A DNA stretch of 64,000 nt, from positions 2,816,501-2,880,500 of the forward strand of contig NZ_JAGIOR010000001.1 of NCBI RefSeq assembly GCF_017876795.1. Direction: 5' to 3'. The translations under genes were made by a program, and so were the position numbers. Source of the DNA: Rhizobium leguminosarum (GTDB lineage: Bacteria; Pseudomonadota; Alphaproteobacteria; Rhizobiales; Rhizobiaceae). How positions within the stretch are numbered: the first letter of the stretch is position 1; each line of letters starts with the position of its first letter. Positions 61,272 to 64,000 of this stretch are shown here, one piece after another. A model generated the notes under the pieces. The model was not told the origin of the DNA, ran no database searches, and was given only the letters and a program-made list of their open reading frames with translations.

Positions 61272-62273
61272 TTATAAGCTCGCCTTGACCTTCTCGGCTA
61301 CATCGGCGGGCACCCATTTCATCCAGAGGCCCTCGTAATTGCGAAGGAAATGGATTGCGGCATCCTCGTTGCTTTCGTGGTTCTCGTCTTGCCAGGCAAG
61401 CACCTGGTTGATCGTCTGATTGTCCCATTTGCGGGATTTGAGATAGGTGGTGACAGGTCCGGCGCGGCTGGCAAAAGACCTGGTCATCAACGTGAAGGCG
61501 CGCGAGACCGGATAGGAATTGAGCTGGGGCCTGATGCAGCCGGCAACCGCCGTACAGCGGTCCCACTCGGTCTTGTTATGACCGACGCCGAAGCTCAGGC
61601 GCGTCATCTCGTATTTGCCGAGGATTGCGGTCGGCGCCCAATAATAACCGAGCCAGCCGATCTTATTGTCGAAGGCGCGGGCAATCGAGGCGTCGAGCCG
61701 TTCGGGGCTGCCGGTTTCGACGAGTTCGAAGCCCTTTTTGTCCGCGGCAAGCGCCTTGAACAGGTTGGTGGTTGATATCTGGCAGCTCCAGTCGGCCGGG
61801 CAATTGTAGACAGCGCCCTTCGAGGCATCGTCCTCGGCGGGGAATAGCTCGGGATGTCTCAGCGCATCTTCGACCGAACGGATGTCGGGATTGGCGTCGG
61901 CGATGAATTTCGGGATCCACCAGCCCTCGACGGCTCCGTCGGCCAGGATCTCAGCTCCCTGCACCAGCCGGCCGGAGTTGACGGCCTGATCGAGCAAGGC
62001 CCTGACGGAATTGATCCAGTATTCCGAGGCGATGTCGGGAGTGCCTTTCTCGTTCATCGATGCGAAGGTCGGCAGGGTGTCGCCGTCAACGATGGTGACG
62101 GCGCAACCGTAGCCTTTTTCCAGGATGATCTTGTCGAAGCTCGCCGCAATGCCGGCCGAGGCCCATTTCATCTCAGCGATCGAAACATTGCCGCATTCGG
62201 CGGCTTCGGCCGGCGCGACGACAGAAAGAGCCGCGGCAAAGACGGCGGGAATCAGAAACGTCTTCATCGTCAT
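61272..62273 (-). CDS. OpuAC/ProX-type ABC substrate-binding protein
   Basis: A 333-aa periplasmic protein with signal peptide (residues 1-24, ending PAEA). The OpuAC fold fits: SIAEMKWASAGIAASFDKII near 31-50, PDIASEYWINS near 79-89, GWWIPKFIAD near 116-125 and GWLGYYWAPTAIL near 203-215. The Trp/Tyr-rich pocket is typical of quaternary-ammonium ligands such as glycine betaine, choline or proline betaine. No permease or ATPase gene follows, so it is an orphan or serves a transporter elsewhere. Confidence 0.87.
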   Translation of the reverse strand: MTMKTFLIPAVFAAALSVVAPAEAAECGNVSIAEMKWASAGIAASFDKIILEKGYGCAVTIVDGDTLPTFASMNEKGTPDIASEYWINSVRALLDQAVNSGRLVQGAEILADGAVEGWWIPKFIADANPDIRSVEDALRHPELFPAEDDASKGAVYNCPADWSCQISTTNLFKALAADKKGFELVETGSPERLDASIARAFDNKIGWLGYYWAPTAILGKYEMTRLSFGVGHNKTEWDRCTAVAGCIRPQLNSYPVSRAFTLMTRSFASRAGPVTTYLKSRKWDNQTINQVLAWQDENHESNEDAAIHFLRNYEGLWMKWVPADVAEKVKASL

Positions 62274-62972
62274 TTCCCCGAATTCTTCTTTACAGCGCCG
62301 GCCTTTTCAGACGCGCTAATGACGCTGTGATACCTTGAATCTACGGACGCGCAGCCCGGGTCGGAAATCAGCGACAAATCCTTCTGGCGCCCAAAAGGAA
62401 ATGACTGACGGGCGATGCCGCGACATACATTTCTGGTTCATGGGTGCCTTCCGTCCTTGCGGCTCCGGCAGCTCATTGCAGGTCATGCTCGAAAATGGCG
62501 GTTTTTGGGAAGCCTACGCGTTCGCTCGCAGAAATCAACCATCTTCTGCTGATGGTTGCGGGACTAAATTATTGAATTCGAAGAATTTATCTCAACATCC
62601 CGAAAATGGCGCCTTTGAGCGAACTGCACGCTCTTGGCGATCATCGTCGGGTCTTCTGCAGAAATTTCGACCAGAATGTCAAAAAAGTTCAAAATTAACA
62701 TTTGCGTAAGGCTTCAATAACTCTCCGGTAAGAATGTGCCGTTATCAGTTGGGTCGTGGCGGGAATGACCGCCGCTTCTCCGGTTCAGGTAGTGCGTACC
62801 GGAGAAAGCGAGCTTCGCCGTGTAGGGGTGAAGACGCCTGAGTTTTCGGCAAACCGCGCAGAGCCAAGGCCATGCGCGGTTTTCGCGTTTCCGCGGGAAG
62901 CTTGACCCGGGCCAAGTCTTGACCCGGTGTCGCCGGCCATTGTAGGCCTCGCCTCAGCGAAAGGCGGCCACC
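62274..62972. other. 699-bp gap upstream of cobQ with two hairpins
   Basis: No supported gene. A 124-aa plus frame at 62335-62709 has atypical composition and no ribosome site. Hairpins: TTCTCCGGT / ACCGGAGAA (62776-62784 and 62798-62806) and a 10-bp perfect stem AAACCGCGCA / TGCGCGGTTT (62851-62860 and 62873-62882). I find no B12 box or other clear cobalamin riboswitch. 62540-62720 is AT-rich (TTATTGAATTCGAAGAATTTAT part), unlike its surroundings. Confidence 0.5.
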
Positions 62973-64000
62973 ATGGCAAGAGCGATCATGCTGCAGGGAA
63001 CCGGCTCGGATGTCGGAAAGACGGTGCTGGTCGCGGGCCTCTGCCGGCTGGCGGCCAATCGCGGGCTTGCCGTCCGGCCGTTCAAGCCGCAAAACATGTC
63101 GAACAATGCAGCGGTCGCCGATGACGGCGGCGAGATCGGCCGAGCGCAGTGGCTGCAGGCACTGGCTGCACGCATGCCGTCTTCGGTGCACATGAACCCG
63201 GTGCTGCTCAAGCCGCAATCGGAAAACGGCAGCCAGATCATCGTACAGGGCAGGGTCTTCGGCCAGGCGAAGGCGCGGGATTATCAGCGGCTGAAGCCGC
63301 AGCTGCTCGGCGCCGTGCTCGAGAGTTTCGAAAAAGTGGCAGCAGATGCCGACCTCGTTATCGTCGAGGGTGCCGGATCGCCGGCCGAGATCAATCTCAG
63401 GGCATCCGATATCGCCAATATGGGTTTTGCGACGCGGGCCGGCGTGCCTGTCGTGCTCGTGGGGGATATCGATCGCGGCGGCGTCATCGCCTCGCTCGTC
63501 GGCACCCACGCGATCCTTGATGTGGGCGATCGGTCGATGATAGCGGGCTATATCATCAACAAGTTCCGCGGCGATATTTCGCTGTTTGACGGCGGCATCC
63601 GCGCCATCGAAGGCTTTACAGGCTGGCCGTGTTTCGGCGTCGTGCCGTGGCTATCGGGTGCGGCACGCCTGCCGGCCGAAGATTCGGTCGTGCTCGAACG
63701 GTTGGCGAAGGGCGGGGCGGGCGCGCTCAAGATCGCCGTGCCGGTGCTGCCGCGTATCGCCAATTTCGACGATCTCGACCCACTGAGGAGCGAACCGGAT
63801 GTCGAGCTGGTCTTCGTGCGATCAGGCGAGCGGCTGCCAGCGGATGCAAGCCTCGTCATCCTTCCCGGCTCCAAATCGACGACATCGGATCTCGCCGACT
63901 TGAGGGCTGAGGGCTGGGACGGCGACCTCCAGGCGCATGTCAGGCGCGGCGGCCGGGTGATCGGCATTTGCGGCGGCTACCAGATGCTTGGTCGGAGGGT
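62973..64000 (+). CDS. cobQ: Cobyric acid synthase CobQ (3' end outside window)
   Basis: 342 codons visible with no stop. N-terminal P-loop [19 protein letters not shown] at about residues 10-28, [20 protein letters not shown] near 39-58, then [12 protein letters not shown] and [14 protein letters not shown] near 160-173. The glutamine amidotransferase half begins with [13 protein letters not shown] near 295 and the catalytic Cys in [12 protein letters not shown] near 331. It amidates cobyrinic acid a,c-diamide in adenosylcobalamin synthesis. No other cob gene is in the window. Confidence 0.93.
   Translation, partial: MARAIMLQGTGSDVGKTVLVAGLCRLAANRGLAVRPFKPQNMSNNAAVADDGGEIGRAQWLQALAARMPSSVHMNPVLLKPQSENGSQIIVQGRVFGQAKARDYQRLKPQLLGAVLESFEKVAADADLVIVEGAGSPAEINLRASDIANMGFATRAGVPVVLVGDIDRGGVIASLVGTHAILDVGDRSMIAGYIINKFRGDISLFDGGIRAIEGFTGWPCFGVVPWLSGAARLPAEDSVVLERLAKGGAGALKIAVPVLPRIANFDDLDPLRSEPDVELVFVRSGERLPADASLVILPGSKSTTSDLADLRAEGWDGDLQAHVRRGGRVIGICGGYQMLGRR

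Noticed and set aside
62335..62709. A possible 124-aa gene upstream of cobQ
   Set aside because: No ribosome site, no recognisable domain, atypical codon use with many Ser/Asn/Arg. Listed only as part of the non-coding gap.
62700..62972. A cobalamin riboswitch before cobQ
   Set aside because: No B12 box or the usual GGGAA...GCCACTG core was found by eye. The hairpins do not fit.

Overview
The window is GC-rich alphaproteobacterial DNA and most likely comes from Rhizobium (R. etli / R. leguminosarum group) or a close relative. This rests on a fixI-fixS pair at the left edge, a rhizobial arsR-aqpS-arsC operon, GGAAC-N16-CGTT promoters typical of the alphaproteobacterial general stress sigma factor EcfG, and palindromic intergenic repeats of rhizobial type. 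The genus is inferred from gene content, not from a database search. I see no tRNA, rRNA, CRISPR array, prophage or intact insertion sequence.

Layout. 1-2.1 kb: end of the cbb3-oxidase copper assembly genes (fixI, fixS) and a small membrane protein. 2.3-10.3 kb: a SulP transporter, a divergent LysR/NmrA pair, an AraC remnant, a methyltransferase, a DUF486 membrane protein behind a possible structured leader, and a DUF1800/DUF1501 pair. 10.3-15.4 kb: a membrane protein and thioesterase, a chemoreceptor, an extensin-like protein and a small hypothetical. 15.5-28.6 kb: accessory metabolism and stress, with a TetR/TetX-like flavin monooxygenase operon, an M20 peptidase, methyltransferase, ohr and its likely repressor ohrR 3 kb apart with a shared operator motif, DUF3095, an epoxide-hydrolase-like protein, NUDIX, a siderophore-interacting reductase and several alpha/beta hydrolases.

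28.6-40.4 kb, all on the minus strand, is the most distinctive region: thirteen tightly packed genes encoding a binding-protein ABC importer (one binding protein, two permeases, a 70-aa membrane protein, two ATPases), a fused DhaK-DhaL kinase, a separate DhaL, a DhaM-type EIIA, HPr, enzyme I, an HTH-like protein and a second DhaK. It looks like a self-contained import-and-phosphorylate pathway for a small ketose or polyol, in which a dedicated PTS relay powers one of two dihydroxyacetone-type kinases. The substrate cannot be read from sequence.

41-54.6 kb: a DHA2 exporter, a receiver/histidine-kinase hybrid, DUF924, a large DUF3772-MscS channel, the arsenic operon with a divergent DUF6428 gene, a squalene-cyclase-like protein, two adjacent double-receiver signalling proteins (one with GGDEF), and a GlxA-type AraC regulator broken by a single-base frameshift. 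54.8-61 kb: small stress proteins (DUF1127, DUF2171, DUF2945, DUF3008), MgtC, a GreA-like factor, ArgP/LysE, a LysR gene and an entericidin. Three of these units have EcfG-type promoters. 61-64 kb: a betaine/OpuAC-type binding protein with a small companion gene, a long non-coding stretch, and the start of cobQ, cut by the window edge.
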